From NCBI GenBank assembly GCA_039619475.1, contig CM077115.1, positions 157,455,774-157,519,773 on the forward strand: a stretch of 64,000 nucleotides of DNA, read 5' to 3'. This document shows positions 12,340 through 25,189 of the stretch, in pieces (the stretch's first letter is position 1; each line of letters starts with the position of its first letter). The stretch is from Icerya purchasi (Eukaryota; Arthropoda; Insecta; Hemiptera; Monophlebidae). The notes beneath the pieces are model-generated. The model did no database searches and had not been told where the DNA came from. It saw only the letters and a list, made by a program, of their open reading frames with translations. The translations under genes and the position numbers were made by a program.

Positions 12340-14159
12340 CGAAACGCAGCGACTTTGAACTTTTTACCGGTTTCAAAACTATATCGCTATGTGCGTCATG
12401 CGTTTTGGTTAAAACGGCGAAATAATAATATTGGGGAAAATGAGCGTTGGCCTAGATTTTGTTCTCTTTGTCATTTTTCCCATTTTTCCACGTTATTCCT
12501 ACATCAATCCGATTTTTAATAGTATTATGACATATGCACATTTTGTATTTTCATTACGTAACTAATGTGTTGTGACGTGTCTCTTTTTTTACTGTTTTAT
12601 TATTTTTTTTAGCGAATGTTGCTTTTTTTTTTTTTACACATCTTATTTATCGCGGAATATCGAAAATTTTTACATTTTGTTGTATACATCGAATTTATTT
12701 AATGGAACGTGATCGATCACATTGTAGTAATTACCTTTCCGATAAAAATCATCAGATTACTATATAATACACGTGTGTACCATTTTAGAGAATGAAAAAT
12801 CTGAGTAATTAATGAGTAAAATAAACATGCCTTTTAAAAACATTCCTTGTTGTTACGGCGTTCATAATAATCGAGTAATTTGTGTCTTGAGACTGTATCA
12901 CGTCTCAAATTCGGGTAATAATAAGTTCATCGAATGATTTTTTACTCGTTCTAAAATAATTAAAAAAAAATTTCTTTACATCATTATACGAGTTAGTCTG
13001 TAATGTTTTAAACTTTCAGGCACTAACCCCAATTATGTACTTAAATAAATAAATGACACCCCCTACTCTTGGAATATAGATGGCATTAGGTATATAAAAA
13101 ATAAGTGACCCAAAAATTTTTTCTCCTTACTGCTGTATAAATAACCGAATACGAAAAAGCTGTTCTTTTTTTTATATACATACATACATGGCAACCATTA
13201 ACATAATTAACAGACTTTTATAGGCACGTTGACGTTAACACCACGCTATCATACCACTGCTCGTGTGTACTCAGCATAACTTTCGCGAGGCGCGTATATT
13301 ATTCCAATTTTGGAGACAACGAATAAACACAATATTTCGTAACGTTGAAATTGGTTTTTTGTGTTTTATTTTTCTCGCGACAAGCAAACGCTATAAATCA
13401 GAAATCAGTTGCCGTAAAATTTACGTCAAATATAGGGGGCACTCCTTGAAATTCGGCTTCCATTTTTTCTCAAGAAGAATACAGAAAGGCTTTCTCAGCT
13501 TTAATTGTTTTTTTTTTTTTTTTTGGAGTACCATCTCGTGGCTTGGTCGGCTTTTGAAAATTCCGATCATTCACCATTTTTATTAGCCGAAATTTTTATT
13601 TGGAACCGCGACGGCAGCCTTCTTGGACCGATAAAAAGTTCTTTACTACGAGACAAATGTAAAGGAAGCATTTTGTCGCTTATTATCGTTCATTTTGGAA
13701 TAATACCGCTTATAACATAGATGCGTGTAGGAAATGTGATATTTCTGATTTCTTATCAGTTCAATAGATGTGTCACGCATTTTTGACGGTCGAAGATAAG
13801 TAGCTTTTTCCCTCCGAACTGCACGCGTTGTTTTGTTCGCGCGCAACATTGTTATGTTTTTATTTTTCGTTTTTCTAATCTTAATGTTTTTCGTTTTATC
13901 GTTTATTTCCCGCACACTGACGCCAACCCGCATCTCAGGGAGAGACTTCATTAGATGACCTACTTCCGTTCGGCGACCGAGCAGATCCATCTCGGCTGTT
14001 GACCTTATTTTCGTGACGACAGCGGTAAAATTACTATAGTACACTCGCCTCAAATGATGCACACCGTGATTATTATTCTTACGGCTTGTTACATTTTATG
14101 AGCTATGAGTGTCCTCCTGGCGCGTGTTTAAAGTGTTCGGCTCTCGAATTTGTAAAGTG

Positions 14160-14280
14160 TCAAATTCGAAATTTCAATCGTCCCGCAATAAAATCGATGC
14201 CAGACGCGAAATCGAAATCGAAATTTAAATCCATATGGAAATCTAAATAGGAATCCAAATGGAAATCCAAATGAAAATCT
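14160..14280 (+). repeat. Degenerate 6/12-bp minisatellite
   Basis: Successive variants of GAAATCGAAATC and GGAAATCCAAAT run through this stretch. This is a simple-sequence array decaying by point mutation. Confidence 0.5.
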
Positions 14281-14887
14281 TTCGGAAAATGTACAAACAG
14301 GAAAACGTACCTTCTCTTGCGTACATTGCGGATCCTCACAACAATTCGGATGACCCTCTACTGTTGTATGGTTGTTGCGGCAATGCTCTTTTTACTTTTT
14401 GTGTTATTAGACATACGTGTTTTTTGAAAAACAAGAACGTCCTGTTCCAATGAAGTGGGAGGAATGTCGGAGTTATTTTATAGCGATGCTTTCGGGAATC
14501 TAGTCGTTGCCGCGGTGATCTGATAAGATTGTACGTGAATCGACGGATTAGATGACGTCTTTTGCCTAAATATGTTTAAAATTACAGTTTTTTTTTAACG
14601 ATTCGTAAATCGTAAATGGTCGATTGGATCTGTCGAACAGTTTATCGCTGCATTTTCGTTTCTTTTTTTTTTTTTGATTTACATGAGCTGTTCGAGGCGC
14701 TGCATATAATGGGTGAATGTAAAAAATAAGAGTATCACACACTAACAAGTTTCTATTGAATTGCATTTTGCACGCTAAATTAACTGGTGTGCAGAGTAGC
14801 AAATTCGGTACTCGGAGCATGACTACCACTATCGCCCACTTATTTTCAGTTACTTATCGATAGGATGCGGTTTAATGTTCGTTGCGC

Positions 14888-14990
14888 TATTATCATTATT
14901 ATAACGGCTATTCATACTATCATTATTATTGTTGTTGCTATTATTATCATTATCACTTATTATTAGTATTATTATTTATTATTATTTCCT
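14888..14990 (+). repeat. ATT/ATC trinucleotide-rich tract
   Basis: Imperfect ATT, ATC and GTT triplets produce a tyrosine/histidine-rich open frame (14882-15175) that is very unlikely to be a gene. Confidence 0.6.
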
Positions 14991-15799
14991 TTTCCTTTTC
15001 GATTTGGTTGGTGAATGAAGGACTGTGTATAGCTCAGTCATTCAACCGAATTTTTCTATTAACCAGCACGCTTTTCTTGACCACCTCTGTCAGTTGTTTT
15101 ATCCTAATTAGTAGAACGCGTCGTTGTTGTTTGTTGCCTTTTCCTCCCGTTTGTATTTGTATTCTGTGGGCGTAATGACTGCCGATGATTTGGCTACTCA
15201 AAGTGTACTACCACGCATCTTTTTTTTCTTTTTCTTCTGTTAGTCGTATAATATGAAAATGCAGTGACATTGAAAACTTCAAAAAAAAGAAGAGAGAAAT
15301 GTGTAAAAAGCACGAAAACCCGAATTAGAAACCGTTTTCTGAATTAACGAACGGTTAGAGTTAGTAGTTGCAAATTCGCTGTTATTGTCGTGACGTTATA
15401 CTTGTATGCTGTGCGATTTTGTAACATTCATCGAGCTGCTACAAGAAAATATCTACAATTCATCGAGACTCTCGGTGATGTTGAATGATTCTCGCATGGG
15501 AATAATAATTATCCCGAAAATTACTTTTTTTTTTTTTTCGGGACGAATGAGGGGGATTTTAATAAGATTCCACCTATCGAGAACTATTTAATATTGACGA
15601 CTTTAACTATTAATTATTTGCACCAGTATTTTTACAAAGAAATGGTAGATTGTGTAGTATGTAACAAGTAAGGAAAGGATAAAATTCACATATTGTATTG
15701 TTACATGTTGAACCGAGTAATATCTGTGATGTAATTCGGAATTATATGTAATAAGAACATTTAGAAAGAACACGATTTCGCCACTTTATCTATGTGAAA

Positions 15800-16660
15800 A
15801 GCAAGAAGCCTATTATTATTAGACCCTCTAATAGTCACTGAGGGATTTCAAAACCACACGGAGAGGAATATAACTTCAGGGAATACCAAGGTTTTGCAGG
15901 GATACTCGTATCTCTCTATGTTTTTACATAGTGCTAATAGGGGCACGTTTATTTTTTACGTAAAAGGTTTCCGGCGCGGTCTAACATATTTTTACGATTC
16001 CCCGTACACATATAATGTCCGAAATGCTAATAAGATGGTTCAAAAACGACAAAAAAATATCAAATAAAATTCATTAACTCACGATCGGATTGACTTATAA
16101 ACTTGAAAATTGGATCATAAATTATAATTAAAATTCTCTTTAAGGTAATTTACAATTTCTAACTAACCGATCATCCCGGGTGCCAAAAAATCCAAAAAGC
16201 CCTTAAGAATATATAATACGGAATTTAGAACGACCTCAAAAATCACCCCCCCCCCCCCTATAAAAAATTCGTAACTCATCACCAGATACACCTATAAAAG
16301 TGAAATTCAAAATCTGAAACAAAATGTAGAAGCTCTTTCTTAAAAACAAAAAATTACGGTTAAAGAATTATATGCACCACCCCTTTGGGCCCAAAAACAA
16401 CAAAAAAGTTACGTTCACGTACACAATAGCTCGAATAAAAAAGTAGAGAAAACCAAAACCTATCTCAAAACTTATGCACAAAGGACCGTTTTATAGGAAA
16501 ATTATAGTCGAGCTTACAGCTTTACATTTAGATCTTGGGGGCGCCGAAAGCTCGACAGTTTTGAAAAAAATAGTTCCTTTTCCGGGCATGTGATATATCG
16601 GTTGGAAAGATCGCTAAAGTTCAAAAAAAAATGACTCGTCTCTTCCTCCTTGCAGCGCGA
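15800..16660. repeat. Unclassified repeat-like stretch with a 13-base C run
   Basis: This block differs in texture from its surroundings. It is A-rich with repeated AAAAAC/AAAATC words, a pure C tract at 16246-16258, and the string CGACCTCAAAAATCA, which recurs in the tandem unit at 45.95 kb. No ORF or terminal repeats were identified. Confidence 0.3.
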
Positions 16661-17764
16661 AAAATTTGATTTCTTGTTTTCACTTTAGTATTATGTGAAT
16701 ATTATTATAGTTATATTTAACTTAACATATGAAATCCTCAGCACATGAAACATCATGCTTAACTGAACTTGTTTTTCTTACTCACGGGAGGGGGCAAGAC
16801 TATTATTACGTAAGATTTTATTTTTCCACAATTGCGGATTGCATTTTTGGCTTTTGAGTGCATGACCAGCTTGCAATGAATAGACTTGTTCACTTGAAAT
16901 TAGTTTTTCGAAACACACTTTGTATTACAATATTTGTCATTGTTCCAAAATTCTGAATTGTGCCTATATTGTTTAAATGTAAATTCTTTTTAATCGTATT
17001 TTCATTAATTTCACTTAACATTAAGACGCCGAAAATTTTTTTCCATTTTACATAAGATTTGCAAGGAGGGCCGACAACGTCTTCCGTCATAAATGACCCT
17101 TTATTAATATATGGATGTTGACCTACAGAGTTTTCCAGTATGTGCATACCCGGGAAATGTGAATATTAGAAAATTGGAATGTTGTCGTAGAAGATTCTTT
17201 TTTCCCTCTTTAAATTTCAAATCGTTTTTTTTTTTTTTTTCTTTTTTTAATAGAGCGTATTATTTTATAATTTCAGTTCTTTTCTTTTGTTTTTAATAGT
17301 GACAAATATGTGATGTCGCCATCTCTTTTGTTTTTCAATGTTGTCCGCGATTTTTACGCATTTGGAAATTATTAGGTCGGAAACAATATAAGACTACGCT
17401 GTTAGACAAATTCAAAATTATCCAGTTACCGTATTCGGGCTAGTTGGAATTCGATTTAAACGACACCGCCGTTCATTGAACTAGATTAATACCTTTAGCG
17501 AACTCGAATAAAGAAATTAAAATGAAATTAATTTTAAAAAAAACGATTATTCTGAGAATTCTGTGTTGCTTACTATAATGGAAAGTGACACATAAGGCGG
17601 CACAGATGAATTAATATTACAGACTTTTGCATGCAGAAAAAAATAAAAAACATTTTGCAGATGCGTTTGACAAGGAAAACTGGAAAATGAAAACCACACA
17701 GTGGGCGACAAATAAATGAATGGAGTAGCGAATGACAATTATTTATTTCCCCTTCTGTGTCGGG

Positions 17765-17935
17765 GTATGAAAATTAATTTCGTATTTACATAATCCCCCG
17801 CACCCGTGGCAAATTAATCGGTATTTTAAGCTAATCTCCCCGGGGAGAGGGGTTATTAATTGACAGAGGATCGTTTTGCGTTTCACTGCTTGTTCCGTAA
17901 GCGGATTAATTATTACTGCCGTGTTAATTAGTTCG
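17765..17935. promoter_or_regulatory. Cluster of homeodomain-type TAAT cores (candidate enhancer)
   Basis: Five TAAT/ATTA-core sites fall in about 170 bp: near 17771, 17813, 17854, 17904 (GGATTAATTATT, which includes a bicoid/otd-like GGATTA) and 17925. They sit in a locally GC-richer context. A minus frame at 17743-17976 overlaps it but has no recognisable domain. It may be a conserved non-coding element; function is inferred from motif density alone. Confidence 0.3.
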
Positions 17936-18821
17936 CTCGTCTTTTGAGTCATATGAGCGAGTATGGACAACTGCAATAAATACTCTGTTTGGTGGTCGTT
18001 GTTAAACGTCTAAAACTTACGCCCGAATTTCCGAATTCTGTTTTTGTTAATAAAAGTATGATGACTGAAATTATACCCGTTTGCTGTATATGTTTACAGA
18101 AAGAAAAATGTTTTTCCGGTGACGGTTTTTAATAGAAAAATTTGTAAATTGGTAGGTAAACCACTCTCCCCGAGATGGTCCCACTAGTTAGTGAAACGAG
18201 TTTGCACGAGAATTTAAAAAAAGAAAATCGAAAAAGAACGAATACGAATCAGGCAATTGAAATTTTAGAAATTTTTGAATTCGAATTTGCTGTAACGATT
18301 TGTAGATTGGAGCTGAGGACTGGACTTCAAGTTAAGCTATATAGTACATACATTTCAAGCTGTTATTAAAGCGGTGTGAACACATACCGTTGATAAAAGG
18401 GGTATAATGGATGTTGTGTAATCAAGCTTTTCGTTACATACTTATCGGCCTAATGGATTTGAAGAAAATATCGTGGACCTTATTTCTTTCTCTTTTTGAG
18501 GTAGTCCGCTTTTATTTTTCTAGGCTTCTCTGTTATAGCCGATGTTCGATTACAGAGATATTAGGTACATATGCCTAGTAGTGATTTAAGTTTGGAACGA
18601 AACAAGTCTCGAAGACTTCTGGTTTGGTATGCCCCTTAACTACTAGGATATCACACCATCTGTTTTATTTTGTCGTTCAGTTATGAAAATCAAAGGGTAT
18701 GCGTGAAATTCGTTATGCTCCTTTGCGAGCGTATTTAAAATAGACTATGTAACTTCAGTTGTGGTAATAGATTTCTGCGGATTATTACTGTGATTCGTCG
18801 ATGTTGTCCGAGATTTGTGTA

Positions 18822-18826
<5 letters not shown>

Positions 18827-18877
<51 letters not shown>

Positions 18878-18891
18878 GTATATATATATAT
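18827..18891. repeat. (AT)n microsatellite
   Basis: About 65 bases of nearly pure AT dinucleotide, directly abutting the repeat element that starts at 18892. Confidence 0.9.
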
Positions 18892-19266
18892 ATTAATTAG
18901 AACGTAATTCTTAGGCTGCCCCCCATTCGAAAAAATGTCCCAAAAATATGTCCCAATTTTGCGTAACGTTTGTTATATTTTATAGGATTTTTGTTATTGT
19001 TATTTAAAAAATGTCACAATTTTATGTAATGAAATATGTAACGAAAAATGTCTTAATTTTATATAATGAAAGTTAAATGTTAGAATAGGATTTTTTGGTT
19101 ATGTTATTTTTTGTGTGTGTTGATGCTAGTAAGAATTACGTTGTAAATTTTGATCATTTTATACAAAGTAGAGAAGAGAAAGAGACAGAAATGAAAGCAA
19201 GAGGGGTCAAGGGGCATATCCCCTTGCGAGGCCAAAATGGCTGAGTTTTATATATATATATATATA
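18892..19266 (+). mobile_element. Microsatellite-flanked non-autonomous element, copy A
   Basis: This copy starts with ATTAGAACGTAATTCTTAG, and the inverse (TAAGAATTACGTTGT) recurs internally near 19131. Its 3' part has the short hairpin AAGGGGCATATCCCCTTG and the near-palindrome GGCCAAAATGGCTGAG, followed by a TA repeat. Related copies lie at 47105-47236 and 47240-47499, and parts lie in the arms of the 44.7-46.9 kb inverted repeat. A subterminal inverted repeat plus a 3' hairpin and adjacent microsatellite recall Helentron-associated (HINE/DINE-1-like) elements. This is an inference, not an identification. Confidence 0.55.
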
Positions 19267-22200
19267 CATTCTCGTATAATGTATATACATATATGTTATC
19301 TGTTCATAGATATTTGATATTATGAAATGAGAAATTCTTGTTTTTGTAATCTATACATATATATATATATAAATCCATAAGTGGAGCCAAGAAAAGTTCA
19401 AAAAGTTTGAATCCCCCTTGAATGAAATATTAACTTTTAATGTAGCAATATTCATTTATGTAAGCACATAAATATGAAAAAAAAAAAATATATATATATA
19501 TTATGTACTTTTTAATGAGAGCGCCAAATTTTAATATGAATAGAATTAGAGGAAACGGGGAACGAAGATAACTAACGCAAAATCAAATGCGATTCTGTTC
19601 CTTGATTTTATATGTAAAAATACAACACACATTAAAAAAATTTAGTATAAACTTTTTAAAATCCCTCTTTGATAAAATATTTTTTTTTTTTTTTTTTTTA
19701 ATGTGTGCAAGTTCGTATGCTATGGACATTAATGTACTTGATTTACGATATTTTAATATACGGCCGCGGAATTCGAACTGCATTTCACTCGAAATAAACA
19801 TCGCTGTTTAAATATATATGTGTAATGCATATTTATATGTATAACTGTTTACTTGGAAACGTCTTTAATGATTTCGGTGAAATTTACGAGCTATAGGGGT
19901 TGTTGGGGTCTAAAAAGCGAGTCGACGTATCTTCTGGAAAATTGTAATAAACGAGCAATTTTAAAAAAGAGCAAATTTGTTTTAGTGATTTGGTATTTAA
20001 GGTTTTGTTAAAAAAAGAAAAAAGAAAAAAAAGTGAAATTAAAAAGCTTAATTACCACGGTAAAAATTGAATACAGTCAATGAACTGTATATATCTCTGT
20101 TCTGTACTAGAATAATCGGGAGACATTTAAATTATTCGCTGTTTCTACATTCGTGATTTAATAAACCGTTATGCAAACTGCTTACTAATTTTATTACGCT
20201 TATTTTACACATATTTATTAAACAACCAGTGTCGCGCTTCATGTTTATAAATAATCATTCACAGAAACAAACTGATGTGATAATTATTCTCGTAACAGTA
20301 AAATATATAGCAAAACTCGACTCGTAATTGTGATTTGTAGGTTCTGTTTAGAGTTGAAAAAGTTCAGTGTCCTCTCGCAAGAAAGAAAAGGAGGTAGAAT
20401 ACTACGGAAAACCGTGAGTGTTGTATCTATATCTTATATAGTGGATAAAAGAAACAAGTCGAAGAAGAAGGAAGGAGATTAGAAGGAGGTGTAAGGCAAA
20501 TGTCGAAATTCTCATACGTTGAGAAGAATCTATGTTTTAACCGATAGAGAGAATCATCTTTAAAATCATCTTTTTAATAATATTCTCATTTATAAGGCAA
20601 CTACGAATTTTTAATAATTGTTGTAAGTTGAATCGGGTGTAGTAAAAGTGCCTCCCCTAAAAAAAAAAGAAAAAAAAATCATACCGATGTTTTCTACAGA
20701 AAATGAATTATTGGAAGAGGGCGGAGTTTTAAATAAGCTGCAAGAAAAATACTGGAAAGCGACATTAAAATGCAAGCGATATATTAGCAAAGCGCGGGTG
20801 ATGGTGAATTAAACGAACACCGACGGTATGGTTAAGAAGGAAAAGGCAAATCAGCGGAACAAGAAATGTGACGTAGGAAAGTAAGCTGACCGTTTGGATA
20901 TCACCAGATAGAATCAAAGGCCACGGAGAAAATTGTCGAATTCTAATAATTTTTTCTTTTTTCGCCCTGACATTAAACACCATTGAGCCTCATTCAGTTT
21001 TAATCGGTACAGAAATTGGGCAGGATCAGTAGCTATAATTCATAAGGATAAACGGAGTTAGAGAATATAGAGAATTATCGCCGTAGGTTTTTAAGATGCG
21101 ACCGAAAAAAATTAAAACAGACGAATCAGAATTTCTGATGATGTTGTGTGCAGTCGAACGAAGGGAAAGTTTATGTAGGGGTAACTTGAAGGGAAGATAA
21201 GGCTTGATGACTGTTGGACTGCAGAATGTGTAAACCATTGGGGTCGCTACCGTATCAGTATTAAAATTTTCAATTGTGGTCAGGCGGTTCGTTTCCCGTT
21301 TTTCGACTTTAGTAATTTTTTTGAAATTCCAAAAGATCTTAGCGATATAGCAAACGGTGAAAAAAAAAGAATTTAAATTTCTGCACTGCCTGCCTGATTT
21401 TTAAATGAATTTTAATCTAATCTGTTTTGTGTTGCTGCTGATTTGTTAGCGTCGGTTAATTTGTGCGCCGAAGAATTGAATATCAATGTAAAAAAGAAAA
21501 AACGATAAGAGAGCGCACAACAGACACGCGTTGTATGCGATAAATTTGGGCGATAAACAGTGTATGCAGATGTTGCTACCATTTCGGTCGGTTATTACAT
21601 CGCCGTACTAATTGCTTTTTTTCCCGTCGATTTCATTACCTCGCCCTTCGCGGTCAAACTACTAGCTGACGTATTATCAGGTATTTACATTATATACCAG
21701 ACCATCATCGGCGTAGTTTCAACTACAAAGCCACCTTTACGCCTGATAGGTGCGCAACGTGTTTTCACGACTTGGTATGTTATACAGTTACGATAAAGCG
21801 TGATTTGTTTTCCTCATAAACGGTTGCGAATTAATTTCAAGGGAGGAGGCTCCATTGAACTCTACTTCATAGAATTAGCGGAAAATAAGAAGAAAGGCTT
21901 AATTTTTAAACTTCCTCTCCTTGCGGTAAAATAATTTATAATAGTGGCGAATTCGTACGAGCTCTAAAATGGAGCAGTGAACACACAAACTATGTCGAGT
22001 TCTTGTAACCGAATATTACTTGAGCAATTACAAGAATGGGAACACTAACTGGAAGAGTGATTATTATAGAAACGGGTTTGACACGTTTACCGGCGTAAAA
22101 TTTTCTGAATTTGTAATCAAGGTGAACAGAAAAAACTATGGAAATTACGGAGGAGTTTATTAGTGGATTGTTGTGAGGGTTCGTGATGATTGTAGGTGTT

Positions 22201-22599
22201 GGTGTGTAGACACGTTGCAGACATTAATGACGAAACATTTCATTTTAAATTTGATTTTTTAACACCGATTTGGTGTGTAAAACAACAATTTACACTCCTA
22301 TTTCCCGATGATGCTTATAATAATGTTTATTATAATAATGATGATTACAAAGCGTTAAATTGGTGATGCGGTTTCTTCTTATAAGTACCGAGTGTGTTGT
22401 ACAGTACTACGATGCATTACATTTTTTAACTGCGATACTTTACGTTGGATTATTGGTTACAAATCCATGTTTTTCCTGTTAAATTCGAAGAAAGTTCTCG
22501 GCTATATTTGCCTCTCAGTGATAAAATAATCGTAAGATAGACTAACAGCAGCATTTAAAAGTTGGAAAACAATTTATTATTATTACTGTAATTGCTATA
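19267..22599. other. Gene-free stretch
   Basis: AT-rich with poly(T)/poly(A) tracts. Two frames on opposite strands at 19583-19811 are shadows of one another. A plus frame at 21560-21796 has better base composition and hydrophobic stretches but no recognisable family and no visible splice or start support. Confidence 0.5.
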
Positions 22600-23509
22600 A
22601 AGAAATACGATTTAGAATTGAAAGGATGGAAAAGAAATATTTTTGGGGAGTAATGATGGACCAACACTTAAGATGGGACATACATATGGAATAGATTGCG
22701 AAGAAAATAAGAGCAGTTTTACCAGCTTTATATACATTAAAGAAATATACAACAAATGAAACACGTTAAAAGTAGTTTATTATGTGCCAGTAGATTCGGG
22801 AATCAGATATGGAATTCAGGCATAATGGTGAGGGAAGGTATACTCGGGGAAAATAAGTAAACTGCAAATTAAATGCTTGAAATTAATAGCAAAAATCCTT
22901 TTAAAGGGAGAAGAAACTGAAAGTGAAATAATTAAAAAAGAAGACGCAGTGAGCGTAAGAGGAATGTAATTATTACTGAAGATATGGAAATGCGTTATGA
23001 TAACAGAAAAGGAAATCGATTTGGAGGAAAAAATAAAAACAGAATACGAGTTGAGGAAAAAACTTACGTACCAACTGCCGTTAGCAAAAACAAAGATGGA
23101 GAACAAACGGACAAATATATTATAGCTCAAATGTTAAATAAAATATCCAAAAAGAAATAATAGAGAAGGAAAACATAGGGGAGAGAAAAAGGAAAATAAA
23201 GGAATGGCTTTAGGAAGAAGAAAATATAAAAAAAATAATAAACATAAAATAAAATGACAAGGCGCAACAACAAAACTGGGAAAAAGAAAACATTGAATAT
23301 AAAAGATAGAAATAGATTATTAAGTATTGATAAGTAAAAAGATAGATTAAGATTAGTAAATATTACACGATTATGTATATGTATAAGTTAATTTAAGATG
23401 GTAAAGTGTTCAATAGGATAATTCGTCGACAAGCGTTTTAGCTTGATGAAAGTTTTGTATGTAAAAAATAATAAATACATATTTTTCAAAAAAAAAAAAA
23501 AAATAAGAA
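22600..23509 (+). pseudogene. LINE fragment: C-terminal part of reverse transcriptase ORF and 3' end
   Basis: Conceptual translation with stops and shifts gives KYFWGVMMDQHLRWDIHME, the post-palm LINE motif (usually YLGV.LD..L.W..H), then IAKKIRAVLPALYTLKK, VVYYVPVDSGIRYGIQAW and IKCLKLIAKILLKGEETES. This arrangement is typical of the region after the catalytic palm in non-LTR retrotransposons of the jockey/R1/I group. It ends in an A-rich tail at about 23490-23509. A minus frame at 22816-23130 is its antisense shadow. The element is 5'-truncated and inactive. Confidence 0.75.
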
Positions 23510-24640
23510 AAAATAAAAAAGAGAATGTATATAGTAATAGTCAAAATGAAAATTGCTTAGAGAAGTTTTTGTAATCTGCCTCACCGTTGAACTTACGATT
23601 AAAATAGAATTTTAAGACAAGTTCATTTTAGTGCAGCGAAATTATTAGAAGTATTATGAATAAAACACAGGACCCGTGTCATAAAATAGTTCACAAGAAT
23701 TATCGGGTAGAGAGCAACTTTCGTCGAACTCTTGCGCTAATTAGCAGGGAGCGTTATACAGTAGTATATCAGTGTTAAATGATTTAAACCCAAACTAGGT
23801 TAGCCTAATTGATATAAAAAATAAACGTGTCACGTCGCGATCATAGATTTTACAGCAACGACATAATTTAATGTGCTGCAAGTTTAAAGTAAGGCGGGGA
23901 AGAGCTAAGGTCTCATAGTTTTCAAAAGGAAGCCGCTGTGAACTTACGGTTCACACTGCTCGCGAAATCCATCCTCGCATCGAAAAATCCAGAAGGTGTC
24001 GAAATTTCTTTCATACGGGGAATCTTTCTGCACTTTTTCGGTATTATTTCGGCTTACGTAGTAAAAATCGAGTTAGTTCCGAACTCTGTACTGAGCACAC
24101 TTTACATTGAACTAGTTCTACGGAAATGAAAATATCACACCTTTTGCGATTGGTTTCGTTTCTAGACGTTCTTATTCAGTCTAACTTTGAGTGGTCAGTC
24201 TTCTGTTTTGCATTTCTAGGCAATCACGTGTTGTAAAGGGTAAGACACTATTGCTACTTCTTTGAGCAAACAACTTGTTTCATATGTAACATATACTTTT
24301 CGTGTTTTCATGCGAGCTATTTGGTTCAACAAATGAAGAAAGTGTACGAATTGTACATTCCTTATGTTAGATGATCAATCTTCATTATAAAAAAATTGCG
24401 TTTCAACATTTTTCGCGATTATTTTAATTTGTGACGTAATATGGCGACGGTTCCTGTTGGGTTAAATTAATTAATTGTGTCGTTTTTGAATTGATTTCCC
24501 TGCACGTTCACTCGCTGTCTGTATCAGTTCGCATGCTGATAGCGATTGCGATATTTGGTTTTGCACAAATACGTCATAATATTGCTATAATAATTATTCG
24601 TAACACATTCATTTTATTCGACTCGAGACTACCTATATGA
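23510..24640. other. Gene-free stretch
   Basis: No gene recognised. A 63-residue plus frame at 23938-24129 is unsupported. Confidence 0.5.
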
Positions 24641-24699
24641 TATCGAATAGCGTACTATTTTGACGTATGGCGATACTCTCTTTTTTTTATTAGGACACA

Positions 24700-24741
24700 T
24701 ATTAATATATATATATGTATATATACATATATTTATATCCC

Positions 24742-24801
<60 letters not shown>

Positions 24802-24825
24802 ATGTATATATATATATATATACAT
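24700..24825. repeat. (TA)n / (TG)n compound microsatellite
   Basis: Interrupted AT repeats, then a pure TA run with a short GT stretch. It generates artificial Tyr/Ile frames on both strands. Confidence 0.9.
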
Positions 24826-24884
24826 TTCCTCTTCTATTAAAAATAAATTCGATTATTGTATTGTTCAAAATTCGCTTACGTTAC

Positions 24885-25053
24885 GTACTACAGCATCAAG
24901 TCCAATTCTCTTAAAAGTGATATCACGCTCCGTTGCATCATCTATAACGTGTCGTGCGCTATTATGATTGTACGTGGCCAGTGACACGTCTTTAACTGCG
25001 CCGACGAAGATGAACGTGAAAATTTTCTGTGTAAATTTTAAACGACGACCCAT
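24885..25053 (-). CDS. Weak candidate first exon (signal peptide) of the Ly6 gene
   Basis: A minus-strand frame starts in a favourable context (GACAAATGG). It has a basic N-terminus (MGRRLKFTQK) and a short hydrophobic core (IFTFIFVGAV), then about 30 polar residues. Its codon composition is richer in G+C than the surroundings. A GT at 24884 would end it in phase 1, as the exon at 11156 requires. That donor (GTAACG) is poor, however, and the better GTAAGC five bases on gives the wrong phase and a stop. It could be an exon of this gene, of another gene, or chance. Confidence 0.2.
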
Positions 25054-25189
25054 TTGTCTAATTTAATATCTAGGTCATCTTTGCTGGACATATTAATCGC
25101 GTGTGAATTTGTTGTTTTGTTTAGACATGCGCGATTCATTTCATGTTTCAGAATGGGCTCGTAAATAAAATCTTAGACTTTGCTCCCAT

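Larger units (their letters stand above)
12347..17764. other. Gene-free AT-rich stretch
   Basis: No gene recognised. It holds short degenerate repeats (listed separately at 14160-14280 and 14888-14990), a 13-base C run, and several poly(T) tracts. The longest open frames here (13263-13586 plus, 13646-14062 minus) have no recognisable domain. Confidence 0.5.

Noticed and set aside
13646..14062. 138-residue minus frame
   Set aside because: Low-complexity Lys/Asn/Thr-rich, no domain, no splice or start support.
21560..21796. 78-residue plus frame with hydrophobic segments
   Set aside because: Looks somewhat protein-like, but matches no family I know and has no gene context; left unannotated.
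22816..23130. 104-residue minus frame
   Set aside because: Antisense of a plus-strand LINE coding relic.
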